A stretch of DNA of 64,000 nt from Staphylococcus equorum. GTDB taxonomy: Bacteria; Bacillota; Bacilli; Staphylococcales; Staphylococcaceae. Both the position numbers and the translations under genes were made by a program. How positions within the stretch are numbered: the first letter of the stretch is position 1; each line of letters starts with the position of its first letter. Location: NCBI RefSeq assembly GCF_029024965.1, contig NZ_CP118982.1, positions 1,984,001 through 2,048,000 of the forward strand, read 5' to 3'. Below the pieces are notes generated by a model. The model did no database searches, had not been told where the DNA came from, and worked only from the letters and a program-made list of their open reading frames with translations. Shown here in pieces: positions 21,296-30,245 of the stretch.

Positions 21296-21721
21296 ATGGC
21301 AGTAAATTATGAAACTAAAGCAACAAATACAGGTGGCCGTAACGGACACGTTCAAACAGATGATAAAGCAATCGATGTAGCGGTTATTCCACCAGCACAA
21401 GCTGACGCTGAAAAAGGTACAAACCCTGAGCAATTATTCGCAGCAGGTTATGCCTCATGCTTTAACGGTGCATTCGATTTAATCTTAAAACAAAACAAAG
21501 TGAGAGATGCTGAACCAGAAGTAACTCTAACTGTGCGTTTAGAAGATGATCCAGATGCTGAAAGCCCTAAATTGAGCGTTTCAATTGATGCTAAAGTTAA
21601 AAGCGTATTATCTCAAGAAGACGCTGAAAAATATTTACAAGACGCACACGAATTTTGTCCATATTCAAAAGCTACACGTGGCAACATTGACGTTGATTTA
21701 AACGTAGAAGTTGTTGACTAG
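21296..21721 (+). CDS. ohr: Organic hydroperoxide resistance protein Ohr
   Basis: Ohr is a thiol peroxidase that reduces organic and fatty-acid hydroperoxides. The 141-residue protein has both catalytic cysteines, Cys55 in [10 protein letters not shown] and Cys121 in [13 protein letters not shown], and the [13 protein letters not shown] segment with the conserved glutamate. AAGGAGG lies seven bases before the ATG. It is monocistronic with a terminator; no adjacent OhrR repressor gene is seen in this window. Confidence 0.95.
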   Translation: MAVNYETKATNTGGRNGHVQTDDKAIDVAVIPPAQADAEKGTNPEQLFAAGYASCFNGAFDLILKQNKVRDAEPEVTLTVRLEDDPDAESPKLSVSIDAKVKSVLSQEDAEKYLQDAHEFCPYSKATRGNIDVDLNVEVVD

Positions 21722-21738
21722 TATTTAATATAATATTT

Positions 21739-21775
21739 AACCCCTAGACTCTATTTCGAGCCTGGGGGTTATTTT
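21739..21775 (+). terminator. Terminator of ohr
   Basis: AACCCC-AG-CTC pairs with GAG-CT-GGGGTT and is followed by ATTTTG. Confidence 0.8.
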
Positions 21776-21835
21776 GTGTTTTGATGTTTCTGCCCTCTTA
21801 TTTCTTGATGTCTTTAGTATTCTCTGTCTAGGTAT

Positions 21836-21943
21836 TTAATTGTCATCATCACTAAATTGAGTGAAAAAATAAACAACTAAAATTGCAAAAGAAACCAGGA
21901 TAAGTGCTGTCAGAGAAACAATAATTATAATTAATGCCTCCAA
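21836..21943 (-). CDS. 35-residue hydrophobic membrane peptide
   Basis: An open frame too short for usual gene finding encodes one hydrophobic helix (residues 4-27, rich in Ile, Leu, Val) with a polar acidic tail FTQFSDDDN. The start is TTG at 21943 with GTGGAGG eight bases upstream, the spacing of a real site. Such architecture is typical of small membrane peptides, including type I toxins, but I cannot match a known toxin family and see no proven antisense RNA. The remainder of 21722-22207 is AT-rich with no other gene. Confidence 0.5.
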   Translation of the reverse strand: MEALIIIIVSLTALILVSFAILVVYFFTQFSDDDN

Positions 21944-22207
21944 AAGTCTTGCCTCCACTTTAGTATATACCACTATATTATATCATAATCCATCAAATGA
22001 ATTTCAATTCTTTAAATTTTAAATTTAATTAAAAATAAATTTAAAGCGATGAATTTATTAATCCAAGGAATTTTAAGTTAATTATATTTTTGACATAAGC
22101 AAATGGAAAAGTTGCCCAATCACTTCTTTTACTATAGTATTATAAATAAAATATCAGAATATTAATTATTTTATTATATATACTTTGTACAGTTTAGGAG
22201 GCATTCA

Positions 22208-22744
22208 ATGACAGATATACGTTACTTAACAAGTGAAGATTCATCTATTTATCGCGCTTTTTTATTAAAGGGCATCCACAAAGAACTTGAAGTATTTGCA
22301 TGGAAATTGCAAAATGACAAATGCTTAGTTGAATTAAATATACAAAAATTACTTTCTTCACAAACATCAGATTATGCAGTGCTTGGTGCCTTTGAACAAG
22401 ATGAATTAGTTGGTGCGGCTACTTTAATTCACAAACAAAAATATAGCTTATCTCATAAAGCAATAATGGAAAACATGTGTGTACAAGGTCATGATGATCA
22501 TTCAAGAGATTATATCTCTAAATTGTTAATGCGCCATATTTTCCAAATATGCCATGACAAAGAAATAGAAATCTTATTAACTTCACTCATTTCTAATAAC
22601 ATTAGTGGAAAAGTATTTTTCAGTAATCTCAACTTTGACACACTCTTTTTAGAGGAACATGCTAGAAAATATGAGGACTATTACGTCGATGAACATTGGT
22701 TAATATATTACTTTAAAGGCAATGATTTAGAACTATTTAATTAA
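22208..22744 (+). CDS. GNAT-family N-acetyltransferase
   Basis: This 178-residue protein fits the GNAT fold: an N-terminal acceptor part (DIRYLTSEDSSIYRAF), LVGAATLIHK as strand 4, and an acetyl-CoA loop region near SRDYISKLLMRHIF (about 100-113), although the usual R/Q-x-x-G-x-G/A signature is poorly kept. The substrate is unknown. The ATG has AGGAGG eight bases upstream. It is monocistronic with no clear terminator. Confidence 0.7.
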   Translation: MTDIRYLTSEDSSIYRAFLLKGIHKELEVFAWKLQNDKCLVELNIQKLLSSQTSDYAVLGAFEQDELVGAATLIHKQKYSLSHKAIMENMCVQGHDDHSRDYISKLLMRHIFQICHDKEIEILLTSLISNNISGKVFFSNLNFDTLFLEEHARKYEDYYVDEHWLIYYFKGNDLELFN

Positions 22745-22965
22745 ATAGTTGATACCTGTATATAAAATAACGTTATATTTATTTCATAATCACAATAGCT
22801 CGCTTTATGTAGCAAAATCATCGAGTTAAAGTAATTTTTCAAAAGTTTTCCTATAATGGCTTGCAATCAAAAGCATTTAGAAATATTATTTTAATAAGTC
22901 ATACTTACAATCTACATATGCACATTAAAATATCATCTTTCCAATTATAGAAAGGACTGAACAAA

Positions 22966-23232
22966 TTGAAATATGCTACTACATTACTATCTTTGTTCTT
23001 ATCATTAATCACTTTAGCTACACCTTTACTAGCTGTTAACAAAGTGTTAGAAGGCGATATGGCAATATTAGCAGGCGCTTTGTTTATCTTAGGTGTTTTA
23101 TTATTTAACCTATACGCTTGTATACGTGGCGATCGTGTAGCTAATATCTTTGCTATGTTCGTATCCATCTTCGCATTTATTCTAATGAGTTATCCAATGT
23201 GGAAAACATATGTAATGGGTTTTTTAGGTTAG
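22966..23232 (+). CDS. Small multi-pass membrane protein, TTG start
   Basis: The 88-residue protein has three predicted membrane helices and is a paralogue of the one at 4695-4949: both have NKV plus a Gly-rich turn, GDR[VI][AV]N, and a C-terminal MWK/IWK. The start is TTG with AAAGGACTG seven bases upstream. I do not recognise a characterised family. Arg and Asp in the central GDR motif between two helices are conserved in the pair and may matter for function. It ends in a perfect terminator. Confidence 0.75.
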   Translation: MKYATTLLSLFLSLITLATPLLAVNKVLEGDMAILAGALFILGVLLFNLYACIRGDRVANIFAMFVSIFAFILMSYPMWKTYVMGFLG

Positions 23233-23268
23233 CTTTCTTTTTATACATAACTTCATCTATTTACTATC

Positions 23269-23315
23269 AAGTGCATCTATTGTTAAATTCAAATTTATCA
23301 ATAGATGCACTTTTA
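23269..23315 (+). terminator. Terminator
   Basis: AAGTGCATCTATTG pairs perfectly with CAATAGATGCACTT around a loop of about 17 bases and is followed by TTATTTT. Confidence 0.85.
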
Positions 23316-23419
23316 TTTTAAAATTAATTCTTTAGAAAGTTTTTATATAAGTTTTTATTTTTCATTTTACAAATCAAATGAAAGCGCTATAATTAGACAG
23401 ATGGGGGGGAGTCAAACAT

Positions 23420-24715
23420 ATGAATTTAGCTTTATTAGGTTTCATTATGATTATCGTTTTCTTGATATTAATCATGTCACGTAAAATGTCAGCATTAACA
23501 GCATTGATTGTTGTACCAACTGTTTTTGCTTTGATTGGCGGTTTCTACTCTGGTCTTGGCGAATACATGCTTAAAGGCATTGAAACAGTTGCACCAACAG
23601 GTATTATGCTCACGTTCGCCATTTTATATTTTGGTGTCATGATCGATGCCGGGTTATTCGAACCTGTCATCAATCAAATTATTAAAGTAGTTAAAGGGGA
23701 TCCAGTTAAAATTGCAATGGGTACTGTTGTCCTAGCTTCTATGGTCGCATTAGACGGCGATGGCACTACTACATTCATTATAACTGTAACTGCAATGATG
23801 CCACTATATAAAAAAATTGGCATGAGCTTATATACACTTTCAACCTTAGCACTACTATCAATTGGGGTTATGAACATGTTACCTTGGGGTGGCCCGACAG
23901 CACGAGCAATTTCATCTTTACAGGTTACCACTGAGGAAGTTTTCATACCTATTATTCCTGCAATGATTGCAGGTATCGTTTTTGCTTTTGCCGTAGCATA
24001 CATATTAGGTAAACGTGCAAAAAAATACATTACTTCTAATACACATATTGATTTAGATGATGTAAGACCTACAGATACGAAAGAAGAGTCATTATTAAAA
24101 AGACCTAAAATGCTCATACCAAACGCAATTTTAACAATTTCATTAATTGTTTGTCTTGTGATTGGTCTGTTGCCTATTCCAGTTATGTTCATGCTTTGGT
24201 TCGGTGTTGCAGTTGTACTCAATTATCCAAACCTAAGTATTCAAAATTCAGTAATTAAAAAGCATGCTGGCGATGTACTATCAGTAATAAGCCTTGTTTT
24301 TGCATCTGGTATCTTTACGGGTGTTATGGATGGTACACATATGGTTGATGAAATGGCAAATACATTAGTGCAAATTATTCCTGATGCTTTAGGTAATCAT
24401 TTTGCTTTAATTACTGCCATACTAAGTGGGCCTTTCACTTACTTTATGGCTAACGATCCATTCTATTATGGCGTATTACCAATTCTTGCTGAATCAGCAC
24501 AACAATTTGGTATATCTAAAGTAGATATGGCCAGAGCTTCAGTATTAGGACAACCGCTTCACGTATTAAGTCCACTGTATGCTGCCGGTTATTTACTAGT
24601 CGGTATGCTAGATATTGAATATGGACAAAACCAACGTATTGTTATCAAATGGGCAATAGGATCAAGTTTATTTATGATTCTAGTCGCTTGTATTCTCGGT
24701 ATTATACCTTGGTAG
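23420..24715 (+). CDS. CitMHS-family citrate/metal-citrate transporter
   Basis: This 431-residue secondary transporter imports citrate, usually complexed with a divalent metal such as Mg2+, in symport with protons. It has about twelve hydrophobic helices. Family signatures are MVALDGDGTTTFIIT (about 109-123), LPWGGPTARA (about 154-163) and the C-terminal QPLHVLSPLYAAGYLL (about 374-389). The ATG follows GGGGGGGAG. No citrate lyase or two-component genes are adjacent. A terminator follows. Confidence 0.9.
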   Translation: MNLALLGFIMIIVFLILIMSRKMSALTALIVVPTVFALIGGFYSGLGEYMLKGIETVAPTGIMLTFAILYFGVMIDAGLFEPVINQIIKVVKGDPVKIAMGTVVLASMVALDGDGTTTFIITVTAMMPLYKKIGMSLYTLSTLALLSIGVMNMLPWGGPTARAISSLQVTTEEVFIPIIPAMIAGIVFAFAVAYILGKRAKKYITSNTHIDLDDVRPTDTKEESLLKRPKMLIPNAILTISLIVCLVIGLLPIPVMFMLWFGVAVVLNYPNLSIQNSVIKKHAGDVLSVISLVFASGIFTGVMDGTHMVDEMANTLVQIIPDALGNHFALITAILSGPFTYFMANDPFYYGVLPILAESAQQFGISKVDMARASVLGQPLHVLSPLYAAGYLLVGMLDIEYGQNQRIVIKWAIGSSLFMILVACILGIIPW

Positions 24716-24787
24716 AATTATTTTTTTGACGTGTATAACAACGTTTGAAATTAAGAGCCTGGAACATAAATATCCCATTCTCAAATT

Positions 24788-24829
24788 AAAAGCAGCAATC
24801 TATTAGTTTCTAATGGATTGCTGCTTTTC
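24788..24829 (+). terminator. Terminator of citrate transporter gene
   Basis: AAAAGCAGCAATC-ATTA pairs with TAAT-GATTGCTGCTTTT and ends in T residues. It is preceded by GAGCCTGGAACATAAAT, a motif that commonly precedes such staphylococcal hairpins. Confidence 0.85.
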
Positions 24830-24949
24830 TATGTTAAAATATTTGTTAATTAATTTAGTTATCTTCATTAGTATCTATATTGTCCTTTATATAAGTTCAA
24901 TCAATGAATAATCTAACGTTTTGTTTTTGTTTAAAAATGGCAGTGATTT

Positions 24950-25040
24950 GGGCTGCCTCCTGCGGGAAAAGCACTAGCCGAAGACTACAGGATGAGGCCG
25001 TGCACGCGAAAAGCATGTACTAAAAGCTGCTCATAAAGTC
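24950..25040 (+). repeat. GC-rich extragenic repeat, copy 1
   Basis: A stretch much richer in GC than its surroundings contains TAGCCGAAGACTACAGG (24975-24991). The same 17 bases occur inverted at 43001-43017. GCCTCCT before and GCATGTAC after the core also have partners in the second copy (GCCTTCCT and GTATGTAC). It resembles dispersed extragenic elements of Bacillus and Staphylococcus. No protein is encoded. Confidence 0.6.
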
Positions 25041-25061
25041 GTAAGTTTTTTCAACGCTATG

Positions 25062-25097
25062 ACTGGAAACACTCTTTTGAGTGCTTCCAGTTTTTTT
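25062..25097 (+). terminator. Terminator-like hairpin
   Basis: ACTGGAA-CACTC pairs with GAGTG-TTCCAGT, followed by seven T residues. It follows the extragenic repeat and may end a small RNA that includes it. Confidence 0.75.
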
Positions 25098-25341
25098 ATT
25101 TAGTAATATTCATATTTTTTGATTAACACATACTAAAAAGCGGGTATATAAAAAGAAAACGCATAACCCATTGCGTTACACGTCATCAAGTATTATTTAT
25201 TTGAATTACTTGTTTATTAACTTTAAAATTATATAGCTAAAAAATACGATTAAATTTCATTTATTTCACAATTATCGTTTTACCCATATCATACATGGGT
25301 AAAACTTAATGTCGGATTTACAATATTAAGGAGTGTTATTT

Positions 25342-25578
25342 ATGAATCAGCTCAAAGAGTGTAATTATATTAATCCTTCGAAAGTTTCACTTGATTGGGA
25401 ATGTTTTGTCGTCAGTAAGACTGATATGGAATTAGATGGATTACCTAGAGAGCTTATTAATTCATGGATGGCTCAAAGTATACTTGAACCATTCTCTATT
25501 AGAAATAATGAAATTAATTTTAAAACAAAAGATATTAAAGATGCTTTAAACAAACAAAACTGGTATTACGAAACATAG
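25342..25578 (+). CDS. Hypothetical 78-residue protein
   Basis: I do not recognise this protein. It is soluble and mildly acidic, with a Trp-rich first half (SLDWECFVVSK, LINSWMAQ) and a helical C-terminus ending in KQNWYYET. The ATG at 25342 has AAGGAGTG eight bases upstream; an in-frame extension upstream has no site. It converges with the YozE-like gene 13 bases away. Confidence 0.6.
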   Translation: MNQLKECNYINPSKVSLDWECFVVSKTDMELDGLPRELINSWMAQSILEPFSIRNNEINFKTKDIKDALNKQNWYYET

Positions 25579-25591
25579 ATTACTAAATATA

Positions 25592-25807
25592 TTAAGCTAT
25601 GCTTATATTATTAAGATATAAACTCAGCGCCCGTTTAGCAGAAGCTAACATTTCATGATCTATATAATTACTATAAAAATACGAGTTTAATTCATTATAG
25701 CTAGTTGCATCTTTAGGGAAATTATTATCCCTTTTAATTTTGTGAGCGAGTTGTCCAAGAGGTGTATCGTCTTCTATAAAACTAATTACAAAATCATAAA
25801 ATGTCAT
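25592..25807 (-). CDS. YozE-like (SAM-like fold) protein
   Basis: The 71-residue protein has the YozE pattern: an N-terminal TFYDFVISFI, a LGQLAHKI segment, DNNFPKDATSYNELNSYF and a final helical stretch. YozE proteins are small helical proteins of unknown role (UPF0346). The ATG at 25807 has GAGG eight bases upstream; an ATG two codons earlier is closer than optimal. Confidence 0.7.
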   Translation of the reverse strand: MTFYDFVISFIEDDTPLGQLAHKIKRDNNFPKDATSYNELNSYFYSNYIDHEMLASAKRALSLYLNNISIA

Positions 25808-26010
25808 AAGCATTACCTCGATTTTATATATTTTTAAATCGTTACATGATTTACCATATCGTACTTTTGTCTAATCATATCAAATATAAGTTATTTGTCT
25901 ACCACGATTCTTTTTATTATTTAAAAAATTAAAAAGAATTGTTGTTATGGCTATATTTAATTCGGAAATGTAAACTTTATAAAGTTTTTTTAATTTAAAG
26001 TAAACATTAT

Positions 26011-26050
26011 AAACTGCCTGCAAAATTGCGTGTTTTGTAAGCAGTTTTTT
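26011..26050. terminator. Terminator-like hairpin
   Basis: AAACTGC-TGCAAAA pairs with TTTTGTA-GCAGTTT and is followed by TTT. It lies in the 25808-26229 gap, which otherwise shows only AT-rich DNA. Confidence 0.6.
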
Positions 26051-26143
26051 AATTTAAAAAATAAATGATTACTTTTTATGATATGCCAAGAATTAGAATT
26101 AACACCCTTTTGCGTCCATTATACTCATATATTTTGAACGAAA

Positions 26144-26218
26144 AAATGACTGTTAGATTTCCGTAGAATTCTAACAGCCATTTAATAAGTCTAGGATTGC
26201 TAGCCTAGACTTATTTAT
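26144..26218 (-). terminator. Tandem terminators of TM2 gene
   Basis: Two consecutive stems lie downstream of the TM2 gene: AATAAGTCTAGG/CCTAGACTTATT (26184-26215), then CTGTTAGA/TCTAACAG followed on the minus strand by TTTTTT. Confidence 0.75.
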
Positions 26219-26229
26219 ATTCATATTAC

Positions 26230-26436
26230 TTATACTAATACATTACCGTTCTGATCAGCTGGTTTCAATAATGTAAGGATAGCACCAATAATCGCTAATA
26301 TTTGAGGAATACCTGTCCAACAAAATACTAGATATAAAATCCCTACGCCAGTTTTCCTAGCGTAGAATTTATGAATACCAAAGCTACCTAGAAACAATGC
26401 TAATACAATATAAATCACTTTATTTACTTCATTCAT
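26230..26436 (-). CDS. TM2 domain-containing membrane protein
   Basis: The 68-residue protein is a TM2 domain protein: two membrane helices and the signature LGSFGIHKFYARKTGVGILYL (first part LGSFGIHKFYARK). The function of TM2 proteins in bacteria is not defined. I choose the ATG at 26436 with GCGAGGAG upstream and not the 15-residue upstream extension. It is followed by two terminators. Confidence 0.85.
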   Translation of the reverse strand: MNEVNKVIYIVLALFLGSFGIHKFYARKTGVGILYLVFCWTGIPQILAIIGAILTLLKPADQNGNVLV

Positions 26437-26504
26437 AGCTAAATCTCCTCGCATAATTAATTTACTTTCATTATACATCAAACTACTTAATTAATTAAAT
26501 AATA

Positions 26505-27008
26505 TTAATTATCGCTATATAATAGTTCAAAATACGATCTCTCAATTGTCAAAATTTCACTATATTCATTTGGCATAATTTCATTACTTAACTCTATTAA
26601 TTCAGTCAAAATATAATCCATCAATTTAGCATTTATTTTGTGGTCATCAAAATGGACTTTCACTTGCTCAATCAATGTATTTTCTTCCATAAGTAATAAT
26701 GCACGTCCATATGCTTTATCAACTTTTCCCCTTTGAAACGTCGGTGTTAAATATCCAATAACTTCATCCACATTGTCAAATTCATCAAAGGCTACTTTTA
26801 TATGCGAACTAAGTTTACTCGCTATTTCTTTGATACGTTCATCTTCTTGTTTGTTATCAGGCATGAGCTTATTTCGTATATAGTCTTTTTGTTTTATAAT
26901 TTTGGTTTCAGTTTCATCATATTGTTGTTTATTATCAGAGTAATCCTTGGACTTTAAATTATTAACTGCTTCTTTAGTTTCTTCTAAGTTCACATTCATA
27001 TTTTCCAA
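26505..27008 (-). CDS. Hypothetical 167-residue helical protein
   Basis: I do not recognise this protein. It is highly charged and predicted helical; residues 1-50 (ETKEAVNNLK to NKLMP) have coiled-coil character, and the C-terminal part holds MDYILTELIELSNEIMP. There is no membrane segment or signal. The start is TTG at 27008 with GGGGTGG seven bases upstream; the ATG three codons later is the alternative. It lies 68 bases upstream of the TM2 gene and may share its transcript. Confidence 0.55.
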   Translation of the reverse strand: MENMNVNLEETKEAVNNLKSKDYSDNKQQYDETETKIIKQKDYIRNKLMPDNKQEDERIKEIASKLSSHIKVAFDEFDNVDEVIGYLTPTFQRGKVDKAYGRALLLMEENTLIEQVKVHFDDHKINAKLMDYILTELIELSNEIMPNEYSEILTIERSYFELLYSDN

Positions 27009-27292
27009 TATATAACCACCCCTTCCAGAAAATCGTTATTTAAATTGTATAGTATTATCTTTCCTAATTTTATCTTTTGAAACTTTTAATTAATCAAACG
27101 GTACTCATCCATTTGATTGTGACTCAATATATTCTATATAAATATTTACACTATTGCTGTTAAGTATTTAGTGATAAACTTATAATGTTATAATAAAAAT
27201 TATATTTACTACATTTAAAATTACAAAAAGCAATAATATTATGTCTTAAATCATTGGCAATTCAACTTTTATATTAAAGGAGGTCTAGTGCT

Positions 27293-27475
27293 TTGAGTCT
27301 ACATTTCATGATTATATTCTGGTTATCATTAGTTTTTCTAGTATGTGGTATCGCGTTACTTATCACTTACAAAAACAAAAAGTCTCAGCAAGCTAAAGAA
27401 TCATTACTTGGAGCAACATTTATGTTAATTATTATAGGTGTCGCTGGTATTTTATGCTCAATTATATTCAGTTAA
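27293..27475 (+). CDS. Small two-pass membrane protein, TTG start
   Basis: The 60-residue protein has two membrane helices (about residues 4-25 and 39-58) around a basic loop TYKNKKSQQAKE. The TTG start has AAAGGAGG eight bases upstream. The family is unknown. It has its own perfect terminator. Confidence 0.65.
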   Translation: MSLHFMIIFWLSLVFLVCGIALLITYKNKKSQQAKESLLGATFMLIIIGVAGILCSIIFS

Positions 27476-27482
27476 TCGAATT

Positions 27483-27545
27483 AAGTCCTGATCACAACGC
27501 GAATAATCTCTTAAAGATTATTCGCGTTGTGATCAGGACTTTTTT
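27483..27545 (+). terminator. Very long perfect terminator hairpin
   Basis: AAGTCCTGATCACAACGCG and AATAATCT continue as one stem of about 27 bp with a short loop, followed by six T residues. Confidence 0.9.
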
Positions 27546-27626
27546 AATTTCTCATAAAATTATAAACCTAATTTACATGTACAATTATAAAACTAAATTT
27601 TCGATATAAATCTGGTGGAATCGTAA

Positions 27627-27836
27627 TTAATCAGTCAGAAAATGATAAATTGTTAACATAGCTATTCCTAAAATAAAAAAGTATATAAAGCGTTTATACG
27701 CTCTCCTTTTCTCATGACGAACCTCTTCACTTGAATGGTTAACATTTTCGTGCAATCTCGTATTTACAAATAAAAATGGCATTGTTCCTAAAAATGCGAA
27801 TACAAGACTTAATATTATTGCTATCAGAATATTCAT
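27627..27836 (-). CDS. Small two-pass membrane protein
   Basis: The 69-residue protein has two membrane helices (about 2-24 and 48-66) separated by a histidine- and arginine-rich loop (NVNHSSEEVRHEKRRAYKR). The ATG at 27836 has GAGGTGATG upstream; the ten-residue upstream extension is unsupported. I do not know the family. Confidence 0.65.
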   Translation of the reverse strand: MNILIAIILSLVFAFLGTMPFLFVNTRLHENVNHSSEEVRHEKRRAYKRFIYFFILGIAMLTIYHFLTD

Positions 27837-28007
27837 AACATCACCTCTATTAAACAATTTCTTCAATATTGTTATTCCCTGTAATTAACATTTTAACTAA
27901 ATGAGTCGCATTTACTTTCAGTTGTGTTTAATACCATTTTCAGCAATATAGTTTATAATGAAAATTAAATAATAATTTTTGAACAACAACAATTAGGAGG
28001 GTTAATT

Positions 28008-28256
28008 TTGAAGTTAACATACTTACCTCAATGGGAGATTATTAATCAAAGTCAGAAACAATTTGTAATACAGGAAGATGCCAATTCTATTTCATTGGTC
28101 AGCCCAATTAATGACTATGCAATGGGTATCTTAAGCCAAGTTCATTTTTCTATACAAAATGGTGAAGTAATTAGCACTACTGTAGAAAATAATAGTAAAA
28201 ATCTAAAAATAGAAATTAATGAAACACAATCACAACTTAAAATCATTGACGTTTAA
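28008..28256 (+). CDS. Hypothetical 82-residue protein, TTG start
   Basis: The protein has no membrane segment and consists mainly of predicted beta strands (QFVIQED, SISLVSPI, HFSIQNG, LKIEIN). The TTG start has AGGAGGG seven bases upstream. I do not recognise a family. A hairpin (CCCTTTCTACAA...TTGTAGAAAGGG, 28270-28319) follows the stop. Confidence 0.6.
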   Translation: MKLTYLPQWEIINQSQKQFVIQEDANSISLVSPINDYAMGILSQVHFSIQNGEVISTTVENNSKNLKIEINETQSQLKIIDV

Positions 28257-28269
28257 TTTTTTAGACTAA

Positions 28270-28319
28270 GCCCTTTCTACAATTTGTGTAAAATGCCAAT
28301 TACAATATTGTAGAAAGGG
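28270..28319. terminator. Hairpin after 82-residue gene
   Basis: A perfect 12-bp stem with a 26-base loop; the T-run is poor, so it may be a weak terminator or an RNA-stability element. Confidence 0.55.
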
Positions 28320-28401
28320 TATTATATTAATAAGGCAATTATGTATTAAAAATATGTTGCTATATTTAAGTCGTTTTAATAAAGACGGGTGAGTGATAAT
28401 T

Positions 28402-28536
28402 ATGAAATTATTCAAAAATTTACTTTTACTATTAACTGGTGCACTTATAGTACGAGCATTATTATTAAGTGTAGACAACTCAACTGACGAAAAAGTCGAA
28501 AATAAAGTTAGCATACAAGATAAACAAAAATCTTAA
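28402..28536 (+). CDS. 44-residue membrane-anchored peptide
   Basis: This short open frame encodes one hydrophobic helix (residues 6-23) with a basic N-terminus and a hydrophilic tail (STDEKVENKVSIQDKQKS). GGGTGAGTG is seven bases upstream of the ATG and a perfect terminator follows, which together support a real gene. Length and layout match the protein at 30246-30380. Confidence 0.6.
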   Translation: MKLFKNLLLLLTGALIVRALLLSVDNSTDEKVENKVSIQDKQKS

Positions 28537-28552
28537 TATGGAAATTAACTGT

Positions 28553-28598
28553 ACTCATAATCGCTATTAATATAGCTTAGCGATTATGAGTTTTGTGT
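28553..28598 (+). terminator. Terminator of 44-residue gene
   Basis: ACTCATAATCGCTA pairs with TAGCGATTATGAGT (via a short loop) and is followed by TTTTG. Confidence 0.8.
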
Positions 28599-28639
28599 TA
28601 AAACTTAAACTTTTTACTTTAAAATCACAATTGTATTTT

Positions 28640-28830
28640 AGAGTGGGACAGAAATCTAATTTTTCAACAAGATTTCGTCGTATGAACCTAGCCTGGCTAT
28701 GCTGACTGTAAAATGGAATGCAAGAGCTACTTGTCTTCATAATTGAAGTAGTAGTTCTTTAAAGGTTTGCTATAAGCCCATTTTCAATTCAATCAGCCAC
28801 TTCGAATTTATAAATTGAGGATTAAAAATT
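28640..28830. repeat. Staphylococcal intergenic repeat-like DNA
   Basis: The block starts with AGAGTGGGACAGAAAT, a sequence seen in many staphylococcal intergenic spacers, and contains GCCTGGCTATGCTGACTGTAA. No coding sequence is present. Confidence 0.35.
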
Positions 28831-28864
28831 AAAAAACAACAAAACCCACAAGGCTTTGCTGATC

Positions 28865-28984
28865 ACTTAAAAAACCCCTAATTAAAGGGGCTTTTGACTA
28901 TAACGGGAGTTATGAATCTTCACATGTCAAAGGACACGTAGAAAACCCATCTCCGTTAAATTCTATCATGCCCTAAGACATGCC
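28865..28984 (-). ncRNA. Predicted structured small RNA
   Basis: On the minus strand a good promoter (TTGTAT at 29020-29015, 18 bases, TATAAT at 28996-28991) precedes about 120 bases without a reading frame. The transcript can form an outer stem TAACGGAG/CTCCCGTTA (one bulge), an inner hairpin ACGTGTC-CTTT-GACATGT, and ends in the terminator CCCC-TTTAATT-GGGG plus TTTTTT. I cannot assign it to a named RNA. Confidence 0.6.
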
Positions 28985-29120
28985 TTGGTTATTATATCAA
29001 AATAAAAGTTGCCTATACAATCAAAAACTTATTATATCGTCAAATGCGTATATTAAATTTCATAGAGTATCACATTAAGTTATAATTAATTTGTATACAT
29101 CATCTAAAAGCGAGGTCATT

Positions 29121-30083
29121 ATGCAACACTTTAAAAGTAAAATTGAACACTATCAAATTTATATATATTTTGTAGCACTTGTGCTGGGTATATTAGCTGG
29201 TTTATCCTCACAAATATTTTCTGTTTTTCTAGAGTCTGTGGTTTCAATTTTTATTGGTATTTTAATGTTTAGCATGTTTTCACAAATTCCTTTTTTCAAT
29301 ATTCGCCAAAATCTTTTTACCACGAAATATATAATTGCATTAATTTTATCTAACTTTATAATCATACCTATTTTTGTTTTTGCTTTAATACAATTATTTG
29401 AAGTTAGTTCTGCTCCAATATTAATTGGGCTATATCTCGTACTGTTAACACCGTGTATTGATTACGTTATCGTCTTCACCGCATTAGGAAAAGGAAATGC
29501 ACAGCGTATGCTTATTTCTACACCTATATTATTTGTATTACAAATTATTCTACTGCCCGTTTATTTTACTATTTTTTTACATAATGAAATCTTATCAATC
29601 ATTGATGTAGCACCATTTATTAATGCTTTTTTCACATTCATTATTATTCCTTTGATGCTCGCATTATTATTACAACTGCTCAGTAAAAAATCTAACTCTA
29701 TGAATCGTGTCTTAAATCTTACTGCATGGTTACCGGAACTCTTTATGTCACTCGTACTTTTTTCAGTCGTCGGTTCACAAATAAACAAGATTACGAATGA
29801 TTTAAATATTGTATTAACTGTTGTGCCTATTTATATCTGTTTTATGATTATTGCACCTATAATAGGCTTATTTTGTGGAAAGTTATTCCGTTTAGATATT
29901 CCGAATTTAAGAACATTAGCTTTCAGTACTAGTACGAGAAACGCATTGGTTGTGTTACCTCTTGCCCTTTCCTTACCAAACCATTGGATAACCATCACTA
30001 CAATAGTCATTATTACTCAAACATTAACCGAACTCATTGGTGAGCTTGTTTACATTAAAGTTATTCCTAAGCTTATAAAATAA
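29121..30083 (+). CDS. ACR3-like arsenite/bile-acid symporter family exporter
   Basis: The 320-residue protein has about ten membrane helices and the BART/ACR3 layout: GILMFSMFSQIPF (about 52-64), LVLLTPCIDYVIVFTALGKGN split as LLTPCIDYV and TALGKGNA (about 106-126) with the conserved cysteine of arsenite exporters, and FSTSTRNALVVLPLALSLP (about 270-288). Arsenite or antimonite extrusion is the family expectation, but no arsR or arsC is adjacent. The ATG at 29121 has GCGAGG seven bases upstream. Confidence 0.8.
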   Translation: MQHFKSKIEHYQIYIYFVALVLGILAGLSSQIFSVFLESVVSIFIGILMFSMFSQIPFFNIRQNLFTTKYIIALILSNFIIIPIFVFALIQLFEVSSAPILIGLYLVLLTPCIDYVIVFTALGKGNAQRMLISTPILFVLQIILLPVYFTIFLHNEILSIIDVAPFINAFFTFIIIPLMLALLLQLLSKKSNSMNRVLNLTAWLPELFMSLVLFSVVGSQINKITNDLNIVLTVVPIYICFMIIAPIIGLFCGKLFRLDIPNLRTLAFSTSTRNALVVLPLALSLPNHWITITTIVIITQTLTELIGELVYIKVIPKLIK

Positions 30084-30245
30084 ACAATTAAAATTGAATA
30101 TTGGTGTCGCTAATCCTATATTTAGATATTTAACAACTCATTTTTTTAGTATAATTAATAAAAATACTAACAAACTCATCATATATATATTCGTTTGTCA
30201 GTATGGCTGTATGGTAAACTATCTAACAAAGAGGAGCTTGATGTT

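Noticed and set aside
28867-28915. Third possible ssrA-end copy (hairpin followed by CTTTTGACTATAACGGGAGTT).
   Set aside because: The resemblance is limited to a hairpin plus CGGGAGTT; the GGAGACGGC part is absent and the bases take part in the stem of the predicted small RNA.
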